NCBI RefSeq assembly: GCF_947286155.1
Contig: NZ_CAMYPD010000011.1
Coordinates: forward strand, 1 to 63,180
Direction: 5' to 3'
Length of the DNA stretch: 63,180 bases
DNA from: an uncultured Tessaracoccus sp.
GTDB lineage: Bacteria; Actinomycetota; Actinomycetes; Propionibacteriales; Propionibacteriaceae
A program made the translations under genes and the position numbers. Numbering within the stretch: position 1 is the first letter of the stretch; each line of letters starts with the position of its first letter. Below are positions 8,213-16,782 of the stretch, one piece after another. The notes below the pieces were generated by a model that ran no database searches, had not been told where the DNA came from, and saw only the letters and a list, made by a program, of their open reading frames with translations.

Positions 8213-10150
8213 TGCCGCAAACTGCGACTGGTACAGGTCGAAGTAGTGCCCGCGGCGTTCGAGGAGCTCGTCGTGCGAACCCTGCTCGACGATGCGCCCG
8301 TTCTCCATGACGAGGATCACATCCGCGTCGCGGATGGTGGACAGCCGGTGCGCGATCACGAACGACGTCCGCCCGGTGCGCAGCGAGTTCATCGCCTGCT
8401 GGAGGAGCAGCTCGGTGCGGGTGTCGACGGAGCTCGTCGCCTCGTCGAGGATGAGCAACGACGGTTCCGACAAGAACGCCCGCGCGATGGTGATGAGCTG
8501 TTTCTCACCGGCCGAGACGTTGTTGCCCTCCTCGTCGATCACGGTGTCGTAGCCGTCGGGCAGAGAGTGCACGAAGCGGTCGACGAACGTAGCCTTCGCG
8601 GCCTCGACGATGTCCTCCTCCGTGGCGCCAACGCGGCCGTAGGCGATGTTCTCGCGGATCGTGCCGCCGAACAGCCACGCGTCCTGCAGCACCATGCCCA
8701 CCTGGCGCCGCACCTCCTGGCGGGGCACCTGCGAGATGTCGACGCCGTCGAGCGTGATGCGCCCGGCGTTCAGGTCGTAGAAGCGCATGATGAGGTTCAC
8801 CAGCGTGGTCTTGCCCGCGCCGGTGGGGCCGACGATCGCGATGGTCTGGCCCGGTTCGACGGCGAGGTTCAGGTCTTCAATGAGGCGCTGATCAGGCTTG
8901 TAGGAGAAGTCGACGCCTTCGAACTCGACGCGCCCCCGCACCGTCTCAGGCAGCGAACCAGTAGGCTCAGCGCTCATCTCGTCGGCGTCGAGGAGCTCGA
9001 ACACCCGCTCGGCCGAAGCGACGCCCGACTGCAGCAGGTTCGCCATCGACGCCACCTGCGTGAGCGGCTGCGTGAACTGGCGCGAGTACTGGATGAACGC
9101 CTGCACGTCGCCGATGTTCATGGTGCCCGACGCCACCCGCAGCCCGCCGAGTACGGCGATGATCACGTAGTTCAGGTTCCCGACGAGGAACATGATGGGC
9201 ATGATGAGCCCGGAGACGAACTGCGAACCGAAGCTCGCCTGGTACAGGCGCTCGTTGCGCTTCGCGAACTCCTCTTCAACCTCCCGCTTGCGCCCGAACA
9301 CCTTCACCAGCGCATGCCCGGTGTAGGCCTCCTCGATGTGCGCATTGAGGGTTCCGGTGGCAGCCCACGTCTCCTTGAACAGCTTCTGCGAGCGCTTGCC
9401 GATCACCCCGACGACCACCATGCCCACCGGCACGGCAAGCAGGGCGACGAGGGCCAGCGTCGGTGAGATCCAGAACATCATCGCCAGCACTCCGACGACG
9501 GTGAACAGCGAGCTCATCAGCTGATGCAGCGTCTGTTGGAAGGTCTGCGACACGTTGTCGATGTCGTTGGTAACACGGCTGAGCAGCTCGCCGCGCGGTT
9601 GCGCGTCGAAGTAGCTGAGCGGCAGGCGGTCGATCTTCGCCGCCACCTTCTCCCGCATCCGGTAGACGGTGCGCTGGATGGCGCCGTTGAGGACCCACCC
9701 CTGCACCAGCTGAAACGCGAACGCCACCAGGTACAGCCCCAGCACGAGCAGCAAAATCGAACCGATGGCCCCGAAATCGATGCCCTGGCCGGGCGTGAAG
9801 TCGAGGTTGCGCAGCATCTCGGCCATCTTGGGGTTTTGTTTCGTGGCCTCGGCGATGGCCTGGGCTTTCGTGATACTCGACGGCATCCCACCGCCGACGA
9901 TGCCTGCCAGCAGCTTGTCTGTGGCTTGGCCCAGAATCTTCGGGCCGAGCACGTTTAACCCCACGCCCACCGCGCAGAGCACGATGGCCAGCACCATCTT
10001 GATGCGTTCTGGCCGCATTTCCCCGACGAGGCGCTTGCCGCTGACGGAGAAGTTCGCGGCCTTCTCCCCGGTGCCACCCCCGTGCGGACCCCCGTTCGTC
10101 GTGTTCGGGGCATCCTTGGGGCGTTCGTTCGCGACGACCTTCTTACTCAT
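8198..10150 (-). CDS. ABC exporter half-transporter with consensus ATPase site
   Basis: 650-aa fused membrane/ATPase half-transporter of the type-I (MsbA/LmrA) exporter class. A ~70-residue polar N-terminal extension precedes six membrane helices. The nucleotide-binding domain has Walker A GPTGAGKT, signature NVSAGEKQL, Walker B LLILDEATSSVD with the catalytic Glu, and H-loop IAHRLS. Start ATG at 10150 overlaps the upstream stop (ATGA), implying coupled translation. A longer frame upstream is only a shadow of the other ABC gene. It probably pairs with the 580-aa partner. The stop codon lies inside a REP-like repeat. Likely role: drug, peptide or lipid export; substrate unknown. Confidence 0.92.
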   Translation of the reverse strand: MSKKVVANERPKDAPNTTNGGPHGGGTGEKAANFSVSGKRLVGEMRPERIKMVLAIVLCAVGVGLNVLGPKILGQATDKLLAGIVGGGMPSSITKAQAIAEATKQNPKMAEMLRNLDFTPGQGIDFGAIGSILLLVLGLYLVAFAFQLVQGWVLNGAIQRTVYRMREKVAAKIDRLPLSYFDAQPRGELLSRVTNDIDNVSQTFQQTLHQLMSSLFTVVGVLAMMFWISPTLALVALLAVPVGMVVVGVIGKRSQKLFKETWAATGTLNAHIEEAYTGHALVKVFGRKREVEEEFAKRNERLYQASFGSQFVSGLIMPIMFLVGNLNYVIIAVLGGLRVASGTMNIGDVQAFIQYSRQFTQPLTQVASMANLLQSGVASAERVFELLDADEMSAEPTGSLPETVRGRVEFEGVDFSYKPDQRLIEDLNLAVEPGQTIAIVGPTGAGKTTLVNLIMRFYDLNAGRITLDGVDISQVPRQEVRRQVGMVLQDAWLFGGTIRENIAYGRVGATEEDIVEAAKATFVDRFVHSLPDGYDTVIDEEGNNVSAGEKQLITIARAFLSEPSLLILDEATSSVDTRTELLLQQAMNSLRTGRTSFVIAHRLSTIRDADVILVMENGRIVEQGSHDELLERRGHYFDLYQSQFAASMVE

Positions 10151-11889
10151 GCTGCCTCCTCGGCGCTGAGCTGCGATTCGACGATCTCCCGGTACGTTTC
10201 GCTGTTGGCCAGCAGTTCGTCGTGGGTTCCTCGGCCGACGATCTCGCCCTCGTCGAGGACGATGATCTGGTGGGCGTGCTGGATGGTGGACACACGCTGG
10301 GCGACGACGATCACCGTCGCGTCGCGTGTGGTAGGGGCGAGCGCGGCGCGGAGCCGGGCGTCGGTGGCCACGTCGAGGGCGGAGAATGAGTCGTCGAAGA
10401 CGTAGATGCTGGGCTGTTTCACCAGCGCGCGGGCGATGGCGAGGCGCTGCCGCTGCCCACCCGAGACGTTGGTGCCACCCTGCGCGATCTCGGATTCGAG
10501 CCCGCCATCCTTGGCCTCGACGAAGTCCCTCGCCTGGGCGATCTCCAGCGCCCGCCACATGTCGTCCTCCGACGCATCCGGCTGACCGTATCGGAGGTTG
10601 CTGGCCACGGTGCCGCTGAACAGGTACGGTCGCTGCGGCACGAGCCCGATGCGCGCCCAGAGGTCTTCGTCGTGGTAGTCGCGGACGTCCACACCGTCGA
10701 CGAGCACCCGCCCGCCGGTCACGTCGAACAGGCGGGGGATGAGGTTCACGAGGGTGGATTTGCCCGACCCGGTGGAGCCGATGATAGCGGTGGTCTGGCC
10801 CGGTTCGGCAGTGAACGTGAGGTGCTTCAGCACGGGTGCGTCGGCGCCGGGGTAGGCGAAGCTGACATCGTCGAAGTGCACGACGCCGCGCTCGGTGGGC
10901 GCCTGGGCGGGGTGCTCCGGCTCCTCGACGGACGACTCGGTGCGCAGCACCTCCATGATGCGGTCGGCGCACACACCCGCGCGGGGCGCGAGCACCAGCA
11001 GCATCGTCGTCATCATCACAGAAATGAGGATCTGCATGAGGTAGGAAATGAACGCGGTGAGCTGGCCGATCTGAAGGTCCCCGGAGCTGATGCGGTGCGC
11101 ACCAAACCACATCACGCCCACCGTCGAGAGGTTCATCACCACGCCCACGAACGGGAACATGAACACCATCAGGCGCCCGACGTGCAGCGTCGTGGTGGTG
11201 AGGTCGTCGTTGGCGCCGTCGAAGCGTCGAGACTCGCGCTCTTCGCGCACGAAGGCCCGCACCACGCGCACGCCGGTGATCTGCTCGCGCAGGATGCGGT
11301 TGAGGTTGTCAATGCGCTCTTGCATGCGCTTGAACAGCGGGCCCATGAACGTGATGAGCACGACGATGCCCGAGCCCAAGATGACGACCGCCACCAGGAT
11401 GATCCAGGTCAGCCCGAAGTCTTCGCGCACTGCCATGATGACGCCGCCCGCCATCATGATGGGTGCGCTGATGAGCATCACGCAGGTCATGTGCACGAGC
11501 ATCTGCACCTGCTGCACGTCGTTGGTGGACCGGGTGATGAGGCTGGGGGCGCCGAACTTGTCGAGCTCCTTCGTAGAGAAGCCGAGCGCGCGGTCGAACA
11601 CTGCGGCCCGCACGTCGCGCCCGAACCCCATCGACGTGCGCGACGCGGCCCACGCGGCGCCAATCTGCGCGGCGGCTTGAATGGCTGACAGCGCCAGCAT
11701 CACGCCGCCCGTGCGCCAGATGTAACCGGTGTCGCCCACGACGACGCCCTCGTCGATGATGCGCGCGTTCAGCGTCGGCAGGTACAGGTTCATGGCGGTG
11801 GCGATCACCTGGAGCCCGACGACGAGCGCCAGCAGCCCCCAGTACGGGCGGATGTAGACGTTGATGAGACGTCCGAGGTGTTTGATCAT
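10147..11889 (-). CDS. ABC exporter half-transporter with degenerate ATPase site
   Basis: 580-aa type-I ABC exporter half. Six membrane helices fill residues ~20-320. The nucleotide-binding domain has Walker A GSTGSGKS and signature NVSGGQRQR, but Walker B reads SIYVFDDSFSALD: the usual catalytic Glu is Asp. In known heterodimeric exporters (TM287/288, BmrCD, LmrCD) one subunit carries exactly this kind of substitution, so this and the 650-aa product likely form a heterodimer with one hydrolytic site. Start ATG 11889 overlaps the tetR stop (ATGA). Transcription probably begins at the tetR promoter, so the exporter is under TetR control. Confidence 0.92.
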   Translation of the reverse strand: MIKHLGRLINVYIRPYWGLLALVVGLQVIATAMNLYLPTLNARIIDEGVVVGDTGYIWRTGGVMLALSAIQAAAQIGAAWAASRTSMGFGRDVRAAVFDRALGFSTKELDKFGAPSLITRSTNDVQQVQMLVHMTCVMLISAPIMMAGGVIMAVREDFGLTWIILVAVVILGSGIVVLITFMGPLFKRMQERIDNLNRILREQITGVRVVRAFVREERESRRFDGANDDLTTTTLHVGRLMVFMFPFVGVVMNLSTVGVMWFGAHRISSGDLQIGQLTAFISYLMQILISVMMTTMLLVLAPRAGVCADRIMEVLRTESSVEEPEHPAQAPTERGVVHFDDVSFAYPGADAPVLKHLTFTAEPGQTTAIIGSTGSGKSTLVNLIPRLFDVTGGRVLVDGVDVRDYHDEDLWARIGLVPQRPYLFSGTVASNLRYGQPDASEDDMWRALEIAQARDFVEAKDGGLESEIAQGGTNVSGGQRQRLAIARALVKQPSIYVFDDSFSALDVATDARLRAALAPTTRDATVIVVAQRVSTIQHAHQIIVLDEGEIVGRGTHDELLANSETYREIVESQLSAEEAA

Positions 11890-12470
11890 GCGGGTTTCCT
11901 CACTCCGTGCACGATGGTGCCGACGAGCACCTCGCGGCTGAGGGGGTCGGGGCCGGCGGCGTGGCGTCGGCGCTCGCCTACGGCCAGGGCCAACACAAGT
12001 TGGGCGCACTCAGACGGCGCGACGGTGAGTTCGTCGGCGTGGGTTGCCAAGCGTTCCGTCAACAGTGCCGCGAGCTGGGCGTCGCGCTCCTGGAGGAGGT
12101 CGCGCGCGCAGCGTGCATTCGCGTCGTGGCTAGGGCTGTTGTGCCCGATCAGGAAGGCCGAGCGCACCACGTCGAAGTAACGGCTGGCGGCCTCGAACGC
12201 GCCTTCGACATCCCCGGCGAGCGTGCCAGGGAACGTGGTGTCGGCGACGATGGCGTCGAGGCGTTCGGGGGAGAGCGACGCAGTCACCGTCGCCTCGATC
12301 ACTTCCTGCAGCGAGTCGAAGGCACGGAAGATGGTGCCTTCCGCGACGCCAGCTGCCTCGGCGATCTGTTTCGTCGTGAGTTGCTGGCCATACAGCTCCA
12401 GCAGCGGGGCAGTAGCTTCGACGATGCTCGCGCGGCGTTCGTCGCGGGTCATCCTTGGGGCTCGTGTCAC
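11886..12470 (-). CDS. TetR family transcriptional regulator
   Basis: 194-aa repressor-type protein. The N-terminal helix-turn-helix (residues ~10-55) contains RRASIVEATAPLLELYG and TTKQIAEAAGVAEGTIFRAF, the standard TetR_N pattern; the C-terminal ligand domain is variable. It is the first gene of a tetR-ABC-ABC operon with 4-bp overlaps. A strong promoter with a 14-bp palindrome inside its spacer lies directly upstream, pointing to autorepression and drug-responsive control of the exporters. I use GTG 12470. It lies only nine bases beyond the -10 element and has no Shine-Dalgarno sequence, so the mRNA is probably leaderless. ATG 12452 is an alternative. Confidence 0.92.
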   Translation of the reverse strand: MTRAPRMTRDERRASIVEATAPLLELYGQQLTTKQIAEAAGVAEGTIFRAFDSLQEVIEATVTASLSPERLDAIVADTTFPGTLAGDVEGAFEAASRYFDVVRSAFLIGHNSPSHDANARCARDLLQERDAQLAALLTERLATHADELTVAPSECAQLVLALAVGERRRHAAGPDPLSREVLVGTIVHGVRKPA

Positions 12471-12478
12471 AACCCATC

Positions 12479-12507
12479 ATCATAGTGAGCGCTCACTCAC
12501 ATGCCAA
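12479..12507 (-). promoter_or_regulatory. promoter of the tetR-exporter operon with operator in the spacer
   Basis: On the minus strand: -35 TTGGCA (12507-12502), a 17-base spacer, -10 TATGAT (12484-12479). The spacer carries the perfect palindrome AGTGAGCGCTCACT (12497-12484), a good TetR-family operator position that would block RNA polymerase. The predicted transcription start is at about 12472-12470, on the GTG start codon. Confidence 0.8.
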
Positions 12508-12589
12508 GTGTGGGCCTATCCCTGCAATAGCAAGCGGCGTGGCGAGCCTGAGCCCTTTGGGCGCACCGAGGGCATTGAGTCGCGGATCA

Positions 12590-12604
12590 CCCCCGAAGTG
12601 GGGG
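12590..12604. terminator. weak hairpin after the cytoplasmic GH20 gene
   Basis: CCCCCGAAGTGGGGG forms a five-pair GC stem about 25 bases beyond the hexosaminidase stop codon. There is no U-tract, so the assignment as a terminator is tentative. Confidence 0.3.
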
Positions 12605-12630
12605 CGCCGGAACTTCAGGCTCTGACTGGC

Positions 12631-14247
12631 TTATTCCACAGCGATGTTCGCCGTGAGCGCCTGCACGTTCGCTGCGGCTGTTTCCTTGTCTTCCGGGCGT
12701 CCAGGAATGCCTGGCCGCAGCTGCCAGGGGCGTGGTCCGTCACTGCGACGGTACTCGACGCCCAACGCGTCCAAGCGCTCCAGATGGTGGGTAAGGCGTG
12801 CTTCGAAATCGTCGAGGTCCCTGAGGTCCGGGGCCCACAGCGCTTCCGCCAGCGCGCACAAGCGGGGGAAGACCTGGTAGTCGATGCTGCGCGGGGAGTC
12901 CGTGTGCTCGGTCCACATGTTGCCCTGCCCGCCGAGCACATGGCGCGCTTCTTCGTCGCTGATGCCGGGTGGCACGGGGCTGAACCCGTACACGTCGGCG
13001 ACGGTGGTGACGGTCGCCACGGGGATCGGTTCCCTGGGGTCGTCCGACTGACGGTAGTCGAGGTAGACGGTGTCCTCGGGGCAGGCGATGACGTCGTTGC
13101 CCGCGCGGGCAGCGGCGATCGCGCCAGCCCACCCGCGCCACGAGAGCACCGTCGCATCCTTGGCGAGCCCTCCCTCCAAGATCTCGTCCCAGCCGAGCAG
13201 TTTCCGGCCATGCGAGGCGAGGTGTTCACTGATTCGCGAAATGAACCAACTCTGCAGCGCGTGCTCGTCGGCGACGCCGAGCTCCTGCATACGTTCCTGG
13301 GTGCGAGGGTCGGCTTCCCACTGCTCCTTCGGGCACTCGTCGCCGCCGACGTGGATGTACTCAGACGGGAACAGCTCCACCACTTCGTCGAACACGTTGC
13401 AGAGGAACTCGATTGTGCTTTCCTCCACGTTGAAGACGTTGACGTTGATGCCCCAATTGGTCCACGGCTCGAGTGGTTCATCGACCACGCCGAGTTCGGG
13501 GTAGGCGGCGATCGCCGCTTGGGCGTGACCTGGGAGCTCGATCTCCGGAACGACGGTGATTCCTCGCGCTGCGGCGTAGGCGACGATCTCACGGATGTCG
13601 TCTTGTGTATAGAAGCCGCCATGCGGGCGGCCGTCGTGGCTCGCGTTCTCCCCCGCCCCAACCTGAGACTCTCGCCGCCAACTGCCTACCTCGGTGAGGC
13701 GTGGGTAGCGGAGAATCTCGATCCGCCATCCCTGATCGTCCGTGAGGTGAAGGTGCAACACGTTGAGGCGATGGATGGCCAAGAGGTCGATGAATCGCAG
13801 CACCTCCCTGACCGGAAGGAAATGACGAACGACGTCGAGTAGCGCGCCTCGCCACGGGTACTTTGGTTCGTCTTCGATCGTGACGGCGGGGATGGCCCAA
13901 CGGGTGTTCCGCAGCGGTGCCTTGCGGTAGATGTTAGGGGGGAGAAGCTGTAGTAGTGTCTGGACGGCCCATGTGGCCCCAACCTCGGTCGCTGCCGCGA
14001 TGTGTACTCGTTCGGGGGTCACTTCGACGCGGTAGCCCTCACGCGGGAGGGAATCGTCGACACGCAGCTGGATCTGCCCATCATCACCAAACCCAACCGG
14101 CAGTTGCGTGGCCTGCACCAGACTCGCCTGCAGCAGCCGAGCCGCGGAGGAGAGTGCATCACTCGTGGCGATGCGTGTTGTTGCAGACAACCTGAATTCG
14201 CCAGATCCCTTCTCGAGGTGGCGTACACGAGGAACGACGGATGTCAT
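12631..14247 (-). CDS. beta-N-acetylhexosaminidase, GH20, cytoplasmic
   Basis: 538-aa glycoside hydrolase family 20 enzyme that releases terminal GlcNAc or GalNAc from oligosaccharides by substrate-assisted catalysis. Residues 1-130 match the GH20b N-terminal domain. The catalytic barrel follows, opening with YPWRGALLDVVRHFLPV and carrying the catalytic Asp-Glu pair in HVGGDECPKEQW (D303, E304). No signal peptide is present, so it should act on imported oligosaccharides. Start ATG has GGAGGGCTC before it. It is divergent from the sugar ABC importer at 14443, sharing a ~195-bp control region, so the two are probably co-regulated. Confidence 0.94.
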   Translation of the reverse strand: MTSVVPRVRHLEKGSGEFRLSATTRIATSDALSSAARLLQASLVQATQLPVGFGDDGQIQLRVDDSLPREGYRVEVTPERVHIAAATEVGATWAVQTLLQLLPPNIYRKAPLRNTRWAIPAVTIEDEPKYPWRGALLDVVRHFLPVREVLRFIDLLAIHRLNVLHLHLTDDQGWRIEILRYPRLTEVGSWRRESQVGAGENASHDGRPHGGFYTQDDIREIVAYAAARGITVVPEIELPGHAQAAIAAYPELGVVDEPLEPWTNWGINVNVFNVEESTIEFLCNVFDEVVELFPSEYIHVGGDECPKEQWEADPRTQERMQELGVADEHALQSWFISRISEHLASHGRKLLGWDEILEGGLAKDATVLSWRGWAGAIAAARAGNDVIACPEDTVYLDYRQSDDPREPIPVATVTTVADVYGFSPVPPGISDEEARHVLGGQGNMWTEHTDSPRSIDYQVFPRLCALAEALWAPDLRDLDDFEARLTHHLERLDALGVEYRRSDGPRPWQLRPGIPGRPEDKETAAANVQALTANIAVE

Positions 14248-14442
14248 GAGCCCTCCTGGGAAGTGCGCGAGGTAACAGTTGGATAACTACCAGTAGACCC
14301 TACTTGACATTTGTTTGCAAGACTCATTTACTAATAATTGTCCTAGGCAACGACGCCCACATCGGTGTGACGCTTCGCCTCGGGCTTCGCATCCCGCGAA
14401 ACTCATATCCGCAAGAATGTCTTCTCAACGAAGGAGAGAAAC
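14248..14442 (+). promoter_or_regulatory. divergent control region between GH20 and the sugar importer
   Basis: A perfect -35 hexamer TTGACA lies at 14304-14309 on the + strand, with AT-rich sequence TTTACTAATAATT downstream as -10 candidates (TTTACT 14327-14332 gives 17-bp spacing). A short inverted repeat AGTAG-ACC-CTACT overlaps the upstream side. The AT content is unusual for this window and fits a regulator-binding region, possibly for one of the ROK proteins. Confidence 0.5.
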
Positions 14443-15747
14443 GTGGCTATCAAGAAAACTGCTCTCGGCGCGGTCGGGTTGGCTGCCACCCTCCTGTTCA
14501 CCGCATGCTCGGGTGGGGGAGGAACCGAAGCTAAGCCTTCGGCCGACACCAATGGCGAAGGTAAAACCATCACCGTGTGGGTGATGGAGGGCGACTACAC
14601 CGATGAAACCCTCGGTGAGATCAACAAGCGCTTCACCGAAGAAACCAAGGCCAAGGTCGATCTCCAGGTGCAGACCTGGGACGGCATTAACACTAAGATC
14701 TCGACGTCGCTCGCCACGGATACCCCGCCTGACGTGCTCGACATCGGTAACACGCAGGTCGCTTCCTACGCGGCCAACGGCGGACTCCTCGACCTGACGG
14801 AGAGCAAGGACGATCTCGCGCAAGGTCAGACTTGGCTGGACGGTCTCGTCGATCCTGCCACCATCGACGGCAAGCTGTACGCGGTTCCCGGCTTCGCCGG
14901 TGCGCGTGCGGTGATCTACAACAAGAAGATGTGGGAGGAGGCCGGCGTCACCGAGGTGCCCACCACGTACGATGAACTCACTGCGGCACTGGACAAGGTG
15001 AAGGAAGCCAATAAGTCCACTCCAGACTTCTCCGCGTTCTACCTGCCCGGTCAGTACTGGTTCGCTGGCCTGCAGTTCTTGTGGGATGCCGGCGGCGAGA
15101 TCGCAACTCAGGAAGGCGACACCTGGAAGTCGGGCTTCGGCAGCGAGGCAGGGTTGAAGGGCCTCGAAGACTTCAAGGCCTTCCAGAACGCCTACTCGTC
15201 CCCTGCTTCTCAGACTCTGAACACGCTGGACCCTGACCACAACCAGATCTTCGCGGACGGCAAGACTTCTGCGATTCTCAACACCAACTCGGCGGGCATC
15301 CTCAGGCTGAACCCTGAGCTCAAGGAAGAGGATCTCGGCACCTTCCCGATGCCTGGCAAGTCGGGTAAGACCCAGCCGGTGATGCTTGGTGGGTCGAACT
15401 GGGCGATCCCTGCCAAGTCGAAGAATGCTGGCCTGGCTCTCCAGTGGGTCAAGATCGCAGCCAGCCCTGAAGTGCAGTCGGACTTCGTCTACGGAGTAGA
15501 CGGCTGGATTCCGAACAGCAAGGAGGGCGTTGAGAAGGCTGATTCGACGCTGAGCGAAGTCAAGCGTGGATTCTTCGCTGCGGCACTCAACTCGAAGGCC
15601 ACCCCTCCGAACCCGAACTGGACCACCATCGAGAGCAATAAGGAGCTCGAGACCATGTTCCAGGCCATTGCTTCTGGTTCGAAGGACGTCAAGGGCGCGG
15701 CTGAAGCGTTCGACGCCGCCGCCGACAAGACGCTCAACGAACAGTGA
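14443..15747 (+). CDS. sugar ABC transporter substrate-binding lipoprotein
   Basis: 434-aa extracytoplasmic solute-binding protein of the family 1 (MalE-like) class. The lipobox LFTAC (Cys about 22) follows a hydrophobic signal, so it is membrane-tethered. Hallmarks of the fold are YAVPGFAGARAVIYNKKMWEEAG and SGKTQPVMLGGSNWAIPA. GTG start with AAGGAGA six bases upstream. It heads the importer operon with two permeases, next to hexosaminidases and ROK proteins, so a GlcNAc-containing mono- or oligosaccharide is the likely ligand (inference). No ATPase gene is nearby; such systems often share an MsiK-type ATPase encoded elsewhere. Confidence 0.93.
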   Translation: MAIKKTALGAVGLAATLLFTACSGGGGTEAKPSADTNGEGKTITVWVMEGDYTDETLGEINKRFTEETKAKVDLQVQTWDGINTKISTSLATDTPPDVLDIGNTQVASYAANGGLLDLTESKDDLAQGQTWLDGLVDPATIDGKLYAVPGFAGARAVIYNKKMWEEAGVTEVPTTYDELTAALDKVKEANKSTPDFSAFYLPGQYWFAGLQFLWDAGGEIATQEGDTWKSGFGSEAGLKGLEDFKAFQNAYSSPASQTLNTLDPDHNQIFADGKTSAILNTNSAGILRLNPELKEEDLGTFPMPGKSGKTQPVMLGGSNWAIPAKSKNAGLALQWVKIAASPEVQSDFVYGVDGWIPNSKEGVEKADSTLSEVKRGFFAAALNSKATPPNPNWTTIESNKELETMFQAIASGSKDVKGAAEAFDAAADKTLNEQ

Positions 15748-15754
15748 TCATGCC

Positions 15755-15790
15755 GGTGGGCGCCGACAACATTGGTAGTCGGCGCCCACC
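15755..15790 (+). terminator. intra-operon hairpin between binding protein and permease
   Basis: A perfect 13-bp stem (GGTGGGCGCCGAC, 10-base loop, exact complement). It lacks a U-tract and lies between the binding-protein and permease genes. Hairpins here commonly stabilise the upstream mRNA and reduce readthrough, giving an excess of binding protein over permease. Confidence 0.7.
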
Positions 15791-15817
15791 CTCAACCCGA
15801 CTCGAAAGGCGAGCTTC

Positions 15818-16780
15818 ATGGCCGCTTTGTCCAGAACCGCATCAACGCTGAATGTGACCCGGCCGCGCAAATCAGGCTCCCCGCATGAACGGCCGTGGCT
15901 GGCACCCCTGCTGCTGCTTTCACCCGCAGGGATCGTGCTCATTTTCGTCACGCTCGCGCCCATCGTGTTCCTGGTGGGTCTGTCCACCACCGACTACAAC
16001 CAACGCAGTCTCTTTACCGGCACCTACAACAACGTCGGGTTTGAGCAGTACGCCAAACTGCTGAGCGAGGGCGAATTCTGGCTTGCGCTTCTGCGCACAG
16101 TGATCTTCACCGCGAGCCTCGTGATAGGCAGCGTTGTGATCGGTGCGTTCATGTCACATCTCATGACGCGACTCACGTCGGTGATGCGATACGTCGTCAC
16201 CGTCTCGTTGATTCTCGCCTGGGCAATGCCCAACGTGGCGTCATCGTTGATCTGGAAGTGGCTATTCCAGCCGCAATACGGTGTGGTGAACTGGATCCTC
16301 ACGCAAACCGGGCTGTTTGGTGATCTCACTAGCAAGAACTGGGCAGCCGACCCGGTGCTGGCGTGGGTGTGCATTTGGCTGCTGGTGGTGTGGCAGGCGG
16401 TGCCTTTTATCGCGTTGACGCTCTACGCTGCGGAGACGCAAGTGCCGCTTGACCGAAAAGAAGCAGCACGCATCGATGGCGCGAGCGAATTTGCTGTCTA
16501 TCGCATGGTGGTACTTCCGGCCATGAAGCCGACTTTCATGCTGGTGACCATGCTTTCCATCATCTGGGACTTCAACGTGTTCAACCAGATCTGGCTGGTG
16601 TCTGCCGGTGGTCCCGATGGTGCGACGAGCACCCTGGGCGTGTTCACCTACATCACCGCGTTCTCTGGCAACGTGCAGCTGGGGGCTGGCTCGGCCATCG
16701 CCGTCGCTTCCACGTTGATCCTGCTGGTACTCAGCGCCTTGTACATCCGCGACCTCATTCGTTCTGGAGAGGACCTCTGA
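15818..16780 (+). CDS. sugar ABC transporter permease, MalF type
   Basis: 320-aa inner-membrane permease with six predicted helices. The cytoplasmic EAA loop that docks the ATPase reads EAARIDGASEFAVYRMVVLPAMKP (residues ~215-240). It pairs with the next gene to form the membrane channel of the importer. The start ATG is preceded by AAAGGCGAG. The downstream permease begins two bases after its stop codon. Confidence 0.93.
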   Translation: MAALSRTASTLNVTRPRKSGSPHERPWLAPLLLLSPAGIVLIFVTLAPIVFLVGLSTTDYNQRSLFTGTYNNVGFEQYAKLLSEGEFWLALLRTVIFTASLVIGSVVIGAFMSHLMTRLTSVMRYVVTVSLILAWAMPNVASSLIWKWLFQPQYGVVNWILTQTGLFGDLTSKNWAADPVLAWVCIWLLVVWQAVPFIALTLYAAETQVPLDRKEAARIDGASEFAVYRMVVLPAMKPTFMLVTMLSIIWDFNVFNQIWLVSAGGPDGATSTLGVFTYITAFSGNVQLGAGSAIAVASTLILLVLSALYIRDLIRSGEDL

Positions 16781-16782
16781 CC

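Noticed and set aside
10151..11110. N-terminal 320-codon extension of the downstream ABC exporter frame
   Set aside because: It runs out of frame through the upstream ABC gene with Arg/Pro-rich nonsense sequence. The real start is ATG 10150, overlapping the upstream stop.
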